From IMG/VR virus record IMGVR_UViG_3300013006_000032, positions 1 to 63,873 of that record: a stretch of 63,873 bases of DNA; one strand, given 5' to 3'. The translations under genes and the position numbers were made by a program. The number at the start of each line of letters is the position of its first letter. Position 1 is the stretch's first letter. A model generated the notes under the pieces. The model did not search any database and was not told the origin of the DNA. It saw only the letters and a list, made by a program, of their open reading frames with translations. Below, in pieces: positions 51,713 to 61,201 of the stretch. This stretch comes from a virus.

Positions 51713-53524
51713 TTAACTGCTATATTCAATATAATCAACTCGACGAGTAATGCCATTACTCTTCTCAAGGAAAATAATATCGCCTGTAGCTGCTTTTATA
51801 CTTTCTTTTCTATGGCTTATGACCATAATACATTCATTATACTTTTCAACACGTTCACGTAAAATTCCGATAACCAACTCCACACCACGCTCATCAAGAC
51901 TTGAATCAAATAGCTCATCATAAATACTAAAATTAAATGATACATCGCCCTGTAGGCGACGAATATCCATAAAGGTAAATAGACATGCTAAATCTATATT
52001 CTTTCGTTCAGCGCCACTAAAGTTAAAGTAAGAGCATTGCTTTCCTTTGTTATCAACAATTTCTTCTTCAAAATATTCATTGAATGTACATATACAGTTA
52101 GCATCCATCTTCTTTAAATAATAAGCAAGCTTACTGTTAAACAACTGTAATATTTTTTTAACAATATATGATTTAACACCTTCTTCAGAAACAACAAACC
52201 TTACAACATCGAGAGTATTAAGCTTATCTTTAATAGTCTCAATTACTTCTTTTACACCGTTCAATCTATCTTGCTGGTCTTTAATAATAGTATCAAAAGA
52301 ATTCGAATCTTGCTCTATTTCCTTTAAGTCTTGCTCTAGCTCAATTTGCCATCTGTTAAGCTGATCAAGTCTCTGTACTAAATCATCTTTTTCTTTTAAT
52401 TTATGCCTATAAGCTCCTGCGCTATCACGAAGCTTTTGTATCTTAGATTCAACTTTTGATTGACCAGATGTAAATTGTTTTTCTTCTGTTTTAAGATCAC
52501 TAATAGTATCTTCGTGTAATGATATTTCGCTTTTTATCTTTTTCTTTTCTTCTTTGATATGATCTCTATCACCATCTTGAATGCTCCGTAAGCAAGTAGG
52601 GCAGACATCTCTATCAGTACCAACAGATGTAAGTTTTTTATTCGCTTGCGTAATAAGAGTCGATTTCTCAGAAATAGAATGCCTAATTTCTTGAATTTTC
52701 TTATCAATTTTTCTATTATTTTCTTCCTGCTCTTCGATATCCTTTTTAATTTGTGCGACATCTGGTAACTCAAAAGATTCTAATCGTGTACTAATATCTT
52801 TTATCTCTCTCTTATTATTCTCTTGACGAGTTAAATATTTTTCCTTTTTTCGCTGTCTCTCTAGAGATGAATTCTCTTTTTGTTTCTCGAGAGAAATGAC
52901 GCCTTTAGCAATTTCATCGTGTTTTACGACTTCAATATCAAAGACCTTTTTCTGTTCGTTAATATCTATTTTAAGCAAATCAAGCATTTCACCAAATACA
53001 CTTAAATTAAAAATGTCTTCAATAAACTTTCTCTTTTCTTGTTTCTTTTTAGCCATAAACGGTATAGTATTGTTTATGGTCATAATCACACAGTTTTGAA
53101 ATACCTCTGGCGTACTATTAAATTTCGACATTATAAAGGCACTTGTATTAGTAATACTATCGCGAGTTTTATCCTCACCGTTAATATAAAGATAGCATTT
53201 TGATGGTTCGAGCGTCCTTATAATCTGAATATCTTCCTTAGTATCAAGATGCTGTATAGTTACATCTAGAATAACTTCACAATTTTTTCGATTTACATTA
53301 TTAATAATATTTTCTTTTTTAAGATCACGGAGCGTTTCACCAAATACAGCGAAGTATATTGCATCAGCAATTGTCGATTTACCTACGCCATTCCTTCGGT
53401 CTTCTTTATCTTTATTAAGACCGGTAATAATATGAAGCCCGCGCTTAAAATCGACAGTCACAGGTTGATTGCCGACGGAAAGGAAGTTCTTAATGCTAAT
53501 TTTATTAAAACTTATATTCTTCAT
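51713..53524 (-). CDS. 46: Recombination nuclease ATPase subunit gp46 (SbcC/Rad50-like)
   Basis: A protein of 603 aa (T4 gp46 is 560). Walker A is in GLNKDKEDRRNGVGKST (35-51). A long coiled coil is split by a CPTC zinc hook (308-311). The signature YFNFSGAERKNIDLA and the Walker B/D-loop IYDELFDSSLDE are near the C-terminus. With gp47 it resects ends for recombination-dependent replication. The start overlaps the gp47 stop (ATGA). Confidence 0.93.
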   Translation of the reverse strand: MKNISFNKISIKNFLSVGNQPVTVDFKRGLHIITGLNKDKEDRRNGVGKSTIADAIYFAVFGETLRDLKKENIINNVNRKNCEVILDVTIQHLDTKEDIQIIRTLEPSKCYLYINGEDKTRDSITNTSAFIMSKFNSTPEVFQNCVIMTINNTIPFMAKKKQEKRKFIEDIFNLSVFGEMLDLLKIDINEQKKVFDIEVVKHDEIAKGVISLEKQKENSSLERQRKKEKYLTRQENNKREIKDISTRLESFELPDVAQIKKDIEEQEENNRKIDKKIQEIRHSISEKSTLITQANKKLTSVGTDRDVCPTCLRSIQDGDRDHIKEEKKKIKSEISLHEDTISDLKTEEKQFTSGQSKVESKIQKLRDSAGAYRHKLKEKDDLVQRLDQLNRWQIELEQDLKEIEQDSNSFDTIIKDQQDRLNGVKEVIETIKDKLNTLDVVRFVVSEEGVKSYIVKKILQLFNSKLAYYLKKMDANCICTFNEYFEEEIVDNKGKQCSYFNFSGAERKNIDLACLFTFMDIRRLQGDVSFNFSIYDELFDSSLDERGVELVIGILRERVEKYNECIMVISHRKESIKAATGDIIFLEKSNGITRRVDYIEYSS

Positions 53525-54594
53525 GTATTATTAGCCCTCTTATATAGATCTAAGCAATAGCGAGACACATCGCTCTTCTTCTCTATATCAAGTAATGTTA
53601 CGAATTCTTCAATAGCTTTACTCATATCTACACCAGATAAATCATACGCTTGATCTTCATTTACTGTAATTGAATCATTATAGAGAGTGTAGTCAACAGA
53701 TAAATTAAACGGTTTGTGGGTAGATATTTTTTGAATGAGAAGTTCAATATTATCGCTTGTAATTTTCTTGTCTACAATAAGCTTGATAATATTGTTATTG
53801 ACTGTATCTTTTACTTCTGTTGCACTAAGTGATTTAAATGTCATTAAATCAGTTAGTGTTACTTTCTTATGTTTAGGTGAAAGCTTGTTCTCATAAAACG
53901 TATAATTTAAATTATTAAAATCTAAAATATAATATCCTTTGGTTGAGCCGGTATCACCAAAATCCATTTCGAACGGATTACCAACGTATATAATTGTCTG
54001 TTTATCATATTTACGTTCGTCGCGTAAATGAAAATGACCGGTCATTATTAAATCGGCCTTAGCTAAAAGATCTGAAGTTTTCATACCATGATCACAATGC
54101 TTATGGCTATTCATTTTAAAGCTTTCGATCTCTAGATGTCCAAACAATACATCTGACTTTTTAATAGACCTCACATCTGCTCCCCAAGGTAAAAAGGATA
54201 CCTCTTTACCAAGCACTGTATATGTTACAGCTTCACTGATTACCAAGATATTCTTCCAGCCGTCTAGAATAGAGAGTGAATTAATATCGGATCTATCTTT
54301 ATAAAAAGCGTCATGATTACCGACAATAATCACAATATTAAAGTCAGCCCATAGTTTAAGGATCTGATTTACAACATGAATAGTGTTTACAGCAATTTCA
54401 TCTCTATAATGATAGAGATCACCAAGAATAAATATATCTTTTATTCCTTTAGCGAGAAGTTCTTTTTTTAGCCACGCTGCCCAGCTTAGCGCAGTTTCGT
54501 GCCAAAAGATACTATTTTGATGTACACCAATATGTAAGTCTGCAATGCAGCAGACTTTATCGGTACGTATATTTAATTCCTTCGTCGTACTCAC
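53521..54594 (-). CDS. 47: Recombination nuclease subunit gp47 (SbcD/Mre11-like)
   Basis: A protein of 357 aa (T4 gp47 is 339). Phosphoesterase motifs are CIADLHIG (Asp19, His21), ILGDLYHYRD (Gly58, Asp59), VGNHD (91-95) and GHFH (186-189), all the metal ligands. It starts at GTG, overlapping the gp55 stop (GTGA). It pairs with gp46. Confidence 0.93.
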   Translation of the reverse strand: MSTTKELNIRTDKVCCIADLHIGVHQNSIFWHETALSWAAWLKKELLAKGIKDIFILGDLYHYRDEIAVNTIHVVNQILKLWADFNIVIIVGNHDAFYKDRSDINSLSILDGWKNILVISEAVTYTVLGKEVSFLPWGADVRSIKKSDVLFGHLEIESFKMNSHKHCDHGMKTSDLLAKADLIMTGHFHLRDERKYDKQTIIYVGNPFEMDFGDTGSTKGYYILDFNNLNYTFYENKLSPKHKKVTLTDLMTFKSLSATEVKDTVNNNIIKLIVDKKITSDNIELLIQKISTHKPFNLSVDYTLYNDSITVNEDQAYDLSGVDMSKAIEEFVTLLDIEKKSDVSRYCLDLYKRANNT

Positions 54595-55181
54595 TCAGAT
54601 GTGTTATAATTATCGTCATTAGGCTCGACATATATATGTGCGCCGCCTGTTTCTTTTGTATCAAGCATAAGCTCGGTAAATACCTTTTCTCGGTATTCAT
54701 TAAGTACAGCGTGATGTTTATTTTCTTTTTTAATTCGATTGATAAAAGCATGAAACGCAATTGTAGTAAAATATGAGAAAGGACTAAATCCTGTATCGAG
54801 TTTAAATTTTTGATTACGAAGAGCGGAGAACATTTTAACTACAGCATCACCTATCATGTCATCCTTGTAAGAGTAGTTAATAAAGTTAGGAGCGTACGAA
54901 AGACCATGGGCAATCTTTGTCAAACTTTCTCCTAGCTTTTGCGTTACGTGACCAGATTTATAATAAGCGCGAATCTCTTCTTCAAATTCTTTACTATTAA
55001 CATAGTGAACTTTATCCTTAGCTTTTACTTTCTTTTTGACTTCAGGTGTCGTGGATGGAACAGCTAACACACCTGTAGCCAATATTTTTGTTAAAGTAGG
55101 ATCGTTAGTAACATCCTCTGAAAAAACCTCTTTATGGTTCTTTGATTTCTTTGATTGAGTGCTGTATTTTTTCTTTTTCAT
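54591..55181 (-). CDS. 55: Late-transcription sigma factor gp55
   Basis: A protein of 196 aa (T4 gp55 is 185). A sigma-region-2-like segment lies at about 98-160: NFINYSYKDDMIGDAVVKMFSAL, then KLDTGFSPFSYFTTIAFHAFINR. In T4 it directs host RNA polymerase to TATAAATA late promoters. Its presence explains the TAAATA boxes in this window. The C-terminus (NDDNYNTSE) is polar and lacks the short hydrophobic clamp-binding tail I would expect from T4. It overlaps the uvsW end by 50 nt. Confidence 0.85.
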   Translation of the reverse strand: MKKKKYSTQSKKSKNHKEVFSEDVTNDPTLTKILATGVLAVPSTTPEVKKKVKAKDKVHYVNSKEFEEEIRAYYKSGHVTQKLGESLTKIAHGLSYAPNFINYSYKDDMIGDAVVKMFSALRNQKFKLDTGFSPFSYFTTIAFHAFINRIKKENKHHAVLNEYREKVFTELMLDTKETGGAHIYVEPNDDNYNTSE

Positions 55182-56592
55182 AAAGTGTTACGCGTTTCTC
55201 CATATGCGCCAAGCTGTACTTGAAGTTGTCCGCGATGTCGAATATTATAAGCTTATCTTTATCCTTATGCAAGCGAAGACCTCTTCCTATGGACTGTACT
55301 ATCTTTATTTTAGCTTTTCCACCGCATGCAAAAACAATATAATGTAGGTTTTTAATATTAATACCGGTAGAGAATATTTTAGATATAGCTACCACTATAA
55401 TGTCAGTTCTATCTTCCATTAACTTTCTTATCTCGTCTCGCTCAGATACTTCAACCTCTCCTCGTATAAAATAAACCTGTTTGTCGGGGCATTGAGCTTT
55501 TATTGACTGATAGAGCGCTTCTCCGTGTTCAATATAATCAATAAGAATCAATGAATTGTTACTCAATTTACATGTTAGCTTACTAATTACATTATTCCTA
55601 AAATCACTTCTCATTAGAAATCTTAGCTCCTCCCGATATAAATCTGTCGACGATACTGTAGCATTTCTAAAAGGATCGAGCTTATAGCTTAGTTTTAGAA
55701 TTTGTACCTGTACATTACTTACATAGTTCTCTAAGCGTAATTCGTGACTATTTTTTTCATATATAATAGGCCCAATTTTCCCAATAATATTCCATTGATC
55801 TAATAAACCCTCGGGCATAGTACCGGTAAACCCAAATCTATGTGGCGTCTTTATTCTCTTTAAAATTTTATTAACTTCATTACCCTTGCGAATCTTATGT
55901 ACTTCATCAACAAAAAGGCAGTCGATATTTTCTATCCATGTGAGGTCTGTATTTTTGCTTTGAAGAATACCTAAGTTTGCAATAGTTACGTTTGCAGTAT
56001 TACAATCTTCTATACTATGTTTACCTGTCCATTTGCGTGTTGTAAAAGGTACATTATAAGTTGCGAAGTCGGAGAACGTTTGTTCGACGAGGCCTAGATC
56101 CGGTACAATATATAAACACTTAAAAGTACTACCGTGTTGAAGAAATATTTTAGTTAATAACGAAGCAGCTGTGAGCGTTTTACCGCCTGCAGTAGCTAGT
56201 ACCACTGTTCCTCTACCAATAGAAAAGGCCTTCTTAACTATCTCTTCTTGGTAGTCGCGCAAAGGCAGCGCTAGCGGAATAATATTATTACTGTAAAGCG
56301 GACTAGACTGCCATTTTTTTGCAGGGGCGATATGATTGTATAGTTCGTCATCCGTCCTTACTTCACCAACAAATTGATTCGCTGTAAGATACTTCCTTAT
56401 TTCAAAATATAAGCCGGGATCAAACCTACCTGTAGGTGTAATTGCGTATGTGCGTTGTGGGAGAAACCTCCCATAGCGTCTCATAAAAAAAGCAGCTTCA
56501 TTTTTTACAGAAAAAGCTTCACGAATTTCTTCAAATAAATCTCCCGTAAGAATGCCTGCTCCTTTCTTGCTATCAAAAGAAAAATTAATCAT
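55132..56592 (-). CDS. uvsW: SF2 DNA/RNA helicase UvsW
   Basis: A protein of 486 aa (T4 UvsW is 503). Motif I is ATAGGKT (133-139), motif II is DEVH (229-232), motif III is FTGTMP (255-260) and motif VI is QSIGRGLR. An N-terminal domain (residues 1-105) is UvsW-like. It remodels forks and R-loops and helps switch from origin to recombination-dependent replication. The start overlaps the UvsY-like stop (ATGA). Confidence 0.9.
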   Translation of the reverse strand: MINFSFDSKKGAGILTGDLFEEIREAFSVKNEAAFFMRRYGRFLPQRTYAITPTGRFDPGLYFEIRKYLTANQFVGEVRTDDELYNHIAPAKKWQSSPLYSNNIIPLALPLRDYQEEIVKKAFSIGRGTVVLATAGGKTLTAASLLTKIFLQHGSTFKCLYIVPDLGLVEQTFSDFATYNVPFTTRKWTGKHSIEDCNTANVTIANLGILQSKNTDLTWIENIDCLFVDEVHKIRKGNEVNKILKRIKTPHRFGFTGTMPEGLLDQWNIIGKIGPIIYEKNSHELRLENYVSNVQVQILKLSYKLDPFRNATVSSTDLYREELRFLMRSDFRNNVISKLTCKLSNNSLILIDYIEHGEALYQSIKAQCPDKQVYFIRGEVEVSERDEIRKLMEDRTDIIVVAISKIFSTGINIKNLHYIVFACGGKAKIKIVQSIGRGLRLHKDKDKLIIFDIADNFKYSLAHMEKRVTLYEKEKIQHSIKEIKEP

Positions 56593-56981
56593 GTAGTTTC
56601 TAGCTTTATAATCTCAATAATATTTTTTAAGTCGTATGAAGCAGAGCTCAAGGTCTTTTCAGACTTCTCAAGCAATTCAATAATTAGTTCTAATTCCTTT
56701 ATTTGATTGTCTATATCAGCAACTTCACTGCATTTATCGGCTGTTCTTTCAATTGCAGTAAGCGCTAATTTAACAGGACTTTGCTCTTGTATTTTTTCAA
56801 CTAAAGAACGTTTTAACTGTTCACGTTTTTTGCGTAAATCGTTGATCTGTAATTTATGACGTATGCATCTTCCTGCCCATTTGTGCTTTACGCCAGGTAA
56901 CATAAGCTGATAGTCTTTAAGATTTAGCTCGTTAATCTTAAGATCGTTTTCCAGTTCTTTTATGTAATCTTCTAGCAGCAT
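56589..56981 (-). CDS. uvsY: Recombination mediator UvsY-like
   Basis: A protein of 130 aa (T4 UvsY is 137). MLLEDYIKELENDLKINELN, then the HKWAGRCIRHKLQ segment and KKREQLKRSLVEKI, match the UvsY layout (M-x-LED-x-x-x-EL..., a Trp-Leu helix, then a basic helix). Two helical segments follow. UvsY loads UvsX onto gp32-coated ssDNA. It is first in the uvsY-uvsW-55-47-46 run, coupled by start/stop overlaps. It diverges from the gene at 57008. Confidence 0.72.
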   Translation of the reverse strand: MLLEDYIKELENDLKINELNLKDYQLMLPGVKHKWAGRCIRHKLQINDLRKKREQLKRSLVEKIQEQSPVKLALTAIERTADKCSEVADIDNQIKELELIIELLEKSEKTLSSASYDLKNIIEIIKLETT

Positions 56982-57007
56982 TAACTTAAATAATAGTATA
57001 TAGTATT

Positions 57008-57280
57008 ATGAAATCAATAAATTTATTCGAAAAGGCATTTAACAATCTCCTTGAGGAAGATAATGTTGCGGGGGGAGTAGGTAGTGCCTTTGGACCGGGT
57101 ACAGATGGGCCCATTGGATCTTTTGGTAATCAATTTCCTTCGCAAAATGATAAAGCTTATGCACCGGGTGATGCACGGTTGCCTAAGATTCTGGGCGCTA
57201 AAAGAAAGAAGCGTAAAAAGGAAAAATTTATAGTGCAAAGAAGACCACTTCCTGGATTAGAATTAAATTCTGCTAAATAA
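57008..57280 (+). CDS. Small unknown protein with capsid-targeting-like N-terminus
   Basis: A protein of 90 aa. MKSINLFEKAFNNLLEED is an amphipathic helix with L-L-E-E, followed by a Gly/Pro-rich linker (GSAFGPGTDGPIGSFGNQ) and a basic C-terminus (KRKKRKKEK). The basic tail suggests DNA binding, as in some T4 internal proteins. A TAAATA lies 15 nt before the ATG, further than the usual gap. The stop overlaps the next box. Confidence 0.6.
   Translation: MKSINLFEKAFNNLLEEDNVAGGVGSAFGPGTDGPIGSFGNQFPSQNDKAYAPGDARLPKILGAKRKKRKKEKFIVQRRPLPGLELNSAK
57274..57279 (+). promoter_or_regulatory. TAAATA box, 7 nt before ATG (57287)
   Basis: GCTAAATA overlapping the stop codon of the preceding small gene. 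Confidence 0.45.
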
Positions 57281-57286
57281 CTGCAT

Positions 57287-57706
57287 ATGGATTTAGGGCA
57301 CTGGTTATTAGGTGAAGATGTTATTTTAACAGATGATACTTTTGGCTTTATATATGAAATAACTAATACTGTAACGAGCAAGAAATATATAGGAAAAAAG
57401 CAATGTAAATCTAAGCTTAAGCGCAAGCCTTTAAAGGGTAAGAAAAATAAGAGAATAGAAATTAAGGAATCGGACTGGAAGGAGTATACTAGTTCGTCCG
57501 CAGAGCTTAATGAAGATATAAAAAAATTTGGCAAAGATAAATTTATTTTTAAGATATTGCGTGCATGTGGTTCAAAGTGGGAATTGGCTTACTTTGAAAT
57601 ACGCGAGCAATTAGAGAGGAATGTTTTAATGCGAGATGACTATTATAATGGCATTATAAATGTAAGAATTGGTCGTCCTCCAAAGAATTTTCTTGAAAGT
57701 TTGTAA
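57287..57706 (+). CDS. GIY-YIG endonuclease-like protein (SegE-like)
   Basis: A protein of 139 aa. GFIYEITN (20-27) and KKYIGKKQ (32-39) form the GIY-YIG core, with later EYTSSSAELNEDIKKFG, where the catalytic-region Glu may lie, and the DDYYNGIINVRIGRPP end. Many T4-like phages carry such stand-alone endonucleases (SegE type), either mobile or used to restrict competitor DNA. Whether this copy is mobile is unknown; it lies in a compact plus-strand cassette with TAAATA 7 nt before the ATG. Confidence 0.7.
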   Translation: MDLGHWLLGEDVILTDDTFGFIYEITNTVTSKKYIGKKQCKSKLKRKPLKGKKNKRIEIKESDWKEYTSSSAELNEDIKKFGKDKFIFKILRACGSKWELAYFEIREQLERNVLMRDDYYNGIINVRIGRPPKNFLESL

Positions 57707-57726
57707 TCTTTCATTCATAATAAAGC

Positions 57727-58287
57727 ATGCTCGATAAACTGGAATTTAAGCAATATAATTTTAGAATACTTAATTTTAATTATATTTTTAAAGATGTAGA
57801 GGTTAATATTATTAATGATTTACATAAATTTGAACTCTTGAATGGTAGACTTACAAGTAGTGTTAAAAGGCTCTTCTACCATCATATAATATTCGGTTTA
57901 TGCGAGGTTCTTATTCACGACCGTACTAAAGAAAAAACAATTATATACTATAACAATACTCAAACAGAAAATTATCAGCTGTTTAAGTATTTTAAGGAAG
58001 CTGATATTGGTAAAATAATTGATAATATATTACGGAAGATAAAAAGATTACTTCCTATAAAAATCTTTGTTTCAAGTATATCATTTGAGTACTTGGCTCA
58101 TCTTTTACAAAAAAATGACGGGCGAAGTGTTGAATTAATAAACAATATAAGAAGCTATTTAAACTCAATAAACCTTGAGCGATATACATTTAGCAATATA
58201 AAAACATTTACACAGGTAAATGGATTAACGTTTTTAAATAGAGAATATTTTAGCCAATTGAAAGCTAAGCAACTTATTATTATATAA
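57727..58287 (+). CDS. Protein of unknown function
   Basis: A protein of 186 aa, mixed alpha/beta, with segments RLFYHHIIFGLCEVLIHDR, EKTIIYYNNTQTENYQLF and KIFVSSISFEYLAHLLQK. No catalytic motif or membrane segment. Upstream is an ATAATAAAGC sequence, off the box consensus. It lies 20 nt after the GIY-YIG gene and 16 nt before the next boxed gene. I do not recognise a family. Confidence 0.5.
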   Translation: MLDKLEFKQYNFRILNFNYIFKDVEVNIINDLHKFELLNGRLTSSVKRLFYHHIIFGLCEVLIHDRTKEKTIIYYNNTQTENYQLFKYFKEADIGKIIDNILRKIKRLLPIKIFVSSISFEYLAHLLQKNDGRSVELINNIRSYLNSINLERYTFSNIKTFTQVNGLTFLNREYFSQLKAKQLIII

Positions 58288-58292
58288 TACAA

Positions 58293-58298
58293 TAAATA
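58293..58298 (+). promoter_or_regulatory. TAAATA box, 5 nt before ATG (58304)
   Basis: AATAAATA heading the four-gene run to 61854. Confidence 0.65.
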
Positions 58299-58303
58299 AT
58301 AAT

Positions 58304-58750
58304 ATGGCATTTAACGACTTAATAAACAAATATGTTTCTCTTCTCGTAGAACAAGAACCAGCAGCTACCCAAGATGCAGCGGCTCCTGCACCACAAGCAG
58401 AGCAACCGGAGGCTCTTCCGAAGAGCAAAGAACAAACAGTTACCGTACCACCGGAAGGCTACGTAGATATGGTTAGATTGCTTGCTAAAGCTCTAGTAAT
58501 GAATGTACCTGCAGGTTCAATCGACGCGCTTTTCACAACTCCTATTACAAAGGAAAATGCAACAGCAGTTAGAGAGGGCCTTCAGGATGCAATTAATACA
58601 AACGAGAATTATGCAGATAACCCTCAAAAAATTGCAGACCCTCATGTGCAGCATTTTATTAACTCAATAAATGAAAATAATTTTATGGTAAAATATAAGC
58701 AAATTTTAGCTATTATGAAAAATTATAGTAACGATCCTAAATTAAAATGA
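58304..58750 (+). CDS. Unknown protein with capsid-targeting-like N-terminus
   Basis: A protein of 148 aa. MAFNDLINKYVSLLVEQE, followed by an Ala/Pro/Gln-rich linker (PAATQDAAAPAPQAEQ), matches a targeting peptide plus cleavable linker. A helical domain follows from residue about 50 (YVDMVRLLAKALVMNVPAGS, TTPITKENATAVREGLQDA). TAAATA is exactly 5 nt before the ATG. It is the first gene of a tightly spaced four-gene run through 61854. Confidence 0.6.
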   Translation: MAFNDLINKYVSLLVEQEPAATQDAAAPAPQAEQPEALPKSKEQTVTVPPEGYVDMVRLLAKALVMNVPAGSIDALFTTPITKENATAVREGLQDAINTNENYADNPQKIADPHVQHFINSINENNFMVKYKQILAIMKNYSNDPKLK

Positions 58751-58751
58751 T

Positions 58752-59987
58752 ATGCCTATTAAACCGTATAAGAGCTTACACGAGGTATATTTAGCTAAAT
58801 CGTTTGCAAAGCCTGTACCTGCGCTACCTCGTCAAAAGATATTTTTCGAAAAATTAACTCCTAGAGCACCTAAGCCTGGGGAAACTGTACAATATTATTT
58901 GTCCGGCTTTGAGCCTGATGATGGATATAAAACACCTAAAGGAACAAAAAAAGGTACTAAGGTCTTAGCGTATGAAGTGCCAGGAGAAGAAAAAAAAGGT
59001 GAAGTAGAGCTAATTCAACTAGCTATTAAAATAATTGGCGGTAAGGGTCAAGGTACAGAAGATGCCGCTCGTGTAATTGTCTCGAAAATAAGAGAAATTT
59101 ATTATAATAATGATAAAAATGAAGAGTATAGTAATGTAAGGAGCATCCTTATTAATTTACAAAAACCTGAAAATAAAATAAGAGATTTACCTCCAGAAGA
59201 TGAGAAGTTTGATTTAGTTCAAGAAATAATGTCAAAAACTAATAATAAATACCCTGTTGAATTAGTAAGAGCTCTTCTCAATACTTCAGGCAAAGGTAGT
59301 ACAAATTTAGGTAAAGTAGAATTAGGATTAACAATTTTTTATGCAGATGCAAAAAAAGCAGCTAAAGGTGGAGATGTGGCTATGGAGCGCTCTATATACA
59401 ATAGTGTTCCCATACAAATTGGTACAATAACGTATGAGGTGAAGGGACCGGGCGGAAGAATGGGTGATGGCAGTGATAATACCGCTTTAAAGGGTTTGGC
59501 AGATTATATGAATGAGTTTTACAATAAGCATAACATTAATAAGGAATATGAATTAGTAGATATTGGTGGTCGCAGTACGAGATTAATCACAAATATATAT
59601 AACAGTATTAATGAAATATTAAAAATTAATAATTCAACAGTACAAGAACTTTTTAATCTCATTCTAAAAAGCTCACCGAAACCAGTAACCCCTGAAAACG
59701 TTGTCGCTCAATTTTTTGAATCATCCAAAGTCTATACAAAAGAAGATTTTAAAAGTGAAGACTTTATTAAAAAATTATCTACAGCTCTACAGATGCAAAC
59801 TTATAGAGAAACAGATGGTCATAAATTTTTGAAGCTTTTAGCATATAACGATAATTTTAATACCCTCGTTATCGATGTATCGAATTTTACGTTTCTTGAT
59901 TATGCTGCTATGCTCGAAAAGAAATTTTCTATTACAAGGCCGGAATCAGATGCAAAATACAGCGCATTTGGTATAACAATTTTATGA
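58752..59987 (+). CDS. Unknown protein, possible PD-(D/E)XK nuclease-like segment
   Basis: A protein of 411 aa. GNT-type cores are not visible, but IQIGTITYEVKGPGGRMGDG, with an Asp/Glu pair upstream (GKVELGLTIFYADAK), could be the PD-(D/E)XK-like sheet with E-x-K. N-terminal MPIKPYKSLHEVYLAKSF is amphipathic. It lies 1 nt after the previous gene and overlaps the ligase-like gene by 4 nt (ATGA). The nuclease reading is tentative; a structural virion protein is as likely. Confidence 0.45.
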   Translation: MPIKPYKSLHEVYLAKSFAKPVPALPRQKIFFEKLTPRAPKPGETVQYYLSGFEPDDGYKTPKGTKKGTKVLAYEVPGEEKKGEVELIQLAIKIIGGKGQGTEDAARVIVSKIREIYYNNDKNEEYSNVRSILINLQKPENKIRDLPPEDEKFDLVQEIMSKTNNKYPVELVRALLNTSGKGSTNLGKVELGLTIFYADAKKAAKGGDVAMERSIYNSVPIQIGTITYEVKGPGGRMGDGSDNTALKGLADYMNEFYNKHNINKEYELVDIGGRSTRLITNIYNSINEILKINNSTVQELFNLILKSSPKPVTPENVVAQFFESSKVYTKEDFKSEDFIKKLSTALQMQTYRETDGHKFLKLLAYNDNFNTLVIDVSNFTFLDYAAMLEKKFSITRPESDAKYSAFGITIL

Positions 59988-61201
59988 TATCTTTTAAGCA
60001 GTTTTTACTCGAAGGGGGTGCTGCTGGCCATATGGCTCATCCTTTTGATCTCGCTAACGTTAATTCTGGCAGAGATCTAATAAACATCTTCAATAAACTA
60101 GCAAACAGTCTTGCAAAAAAACCTTCCGTAGTCAAGATAGATGGTGTTAATACATCAATAAGACTTATTACAGATGCAGAAGGTAAGAAGCAATTTGCAA
60201 TGGATAGAGGTTCAAATAAAAAAGAAGATGTTGAAGGTGTAACAATCGATAAGTTGAGCTTTCGTTTTCCTACTGGCCATGGTATGATTGAAACGGGTAA
60301 AACAGTTCTTGATATATTTAACACCGCAATTCCATCCATAGAAAAGGAACTTAAAAAACTTGGAATGTGGGATAACGATCAAATTTTATTTAATATGGAA
60401 TATGTTAAAGGAGCAACTAACGTTGTTGGTTATGTTAATAACTTTCTTGCTATACATGGTTTAAATAAAATTATAACAGTAAAGAGTCCGGTAAAAGGAA
60501 GTGTTAGTAGAGCATCGCGAGAAATTCCTTATGATAAGAAAGCACTTCAATCATTAATTGAAAAGGTTGATCCAATTGCTAAGAAAAAGGGGTTTGATGT
60601 TTCGCATGAATTTGTTGTTAAGGTAGATAAAAAAATTGATTTTAATGATGTTTTAAATTCTAAATTCACAGTTAATTATGATACAAGAAATATTGTTACA
60701 AAGCCATTGAAGGAATGGCTTTCAAAGGCAGTAAATCCTGGGGCAGATAAAATTACTCTAGCTTCTGGCAAAAAAATAAATGCGATGAGTTTAGAAAATT
60801 ATAAGAATTTTTCTATAGGTGTACCTATGCATCAGTATATTGGTGATAATACAAAAGATATTGAGAAAGCAATTTCTGGTGCTGTACTATATCATGCAAC
60901 AATTATACTGGGTCAAAAGATTAAAGATGTTACCACATCAGAGCTGGGTGATGTAGGTACGCAGGAAGGTATAGTAGTAAGAGATCCTAGTATATCCCCT
61001 AACCCCGTTAAAATAACAGGCAATTTTATTTTAGGTAAAGAAGCTGGTAAGTTTGCTAAAAAGGCAGAAAATGAAGAGGGTGGTATTACTGGTCAAATAA
61101 GAAACGTTAATCGCGTTAATAATCCATTTAACTACCAAACAAACCCAGTTTACGGTAGAGAGGGCGCAAGACTTACTTTAACACCTGGATCTAATATATG
61201 A
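59984..61201 (+). CDS. Nucleotidyltransferase/ligase-like protein (KxDGxN motif)
   Basis: A protein of 405 aa. Ligase-superfamily motifs in order: motif I KIDGVN (51-56, Lys51 the likely AMP-accepting Lys), a motif III-like FNMEYV (Glu139), motif IV EGIVVRDP (328-335) and a motif V-like VKITGNF (342-348). Spacing between I and IV is longer than in classic RNA ligases. N-terminal MISFKQFLLEGGAAG is an almost perfect T4-type capsid-targeting sequence (L-L-E then Gly). It might ligate, cap or otherwise nucleotidylate RNA or protein after injection. Chemistry is inferred from motifs only. Confidence 0.62.
   Translation: MISFKQFLLEGGAAGHMAHPFDLANVNSGRDLINIFNKLANSLAKKPSVVKIDGVNTSIRLITDAEGKKQFAMDRGSNKKEDVEGVTIDKLSFRFPTGHGMIETGKTVLDIFNTAIPSIEKELKKLGMWDNDQILFNMEYVKGATNVVGYVNNFLAIHGLNKIITVKSPVKGSVSRASREIPYDKKALQSLIEKVDPIAKKKGFDVSHEFVVKVDKKIDFNDVLNSKFTVNYDTRNIVTKPLKEWLSKAVNPGADKITLASGKKINAMSLENYKNFSIGVPMHQYIGDNTKDIEKAISGAVLYHATIILGQKIKDVTTSELGDVGTQEGIVVRDPSISPNPVKITGNFILGKEAGKFAKKAENEEGGITGQIRNVNRVNNPFNYQTNPVYGREGARLTLTPGSNI

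Noticed and set aside
57287-57706. GIY-YIG gene as evidence of a homing intron
   Set aside because: It is a free-standing gene with its own start; neighbouring genes are intact and not split.
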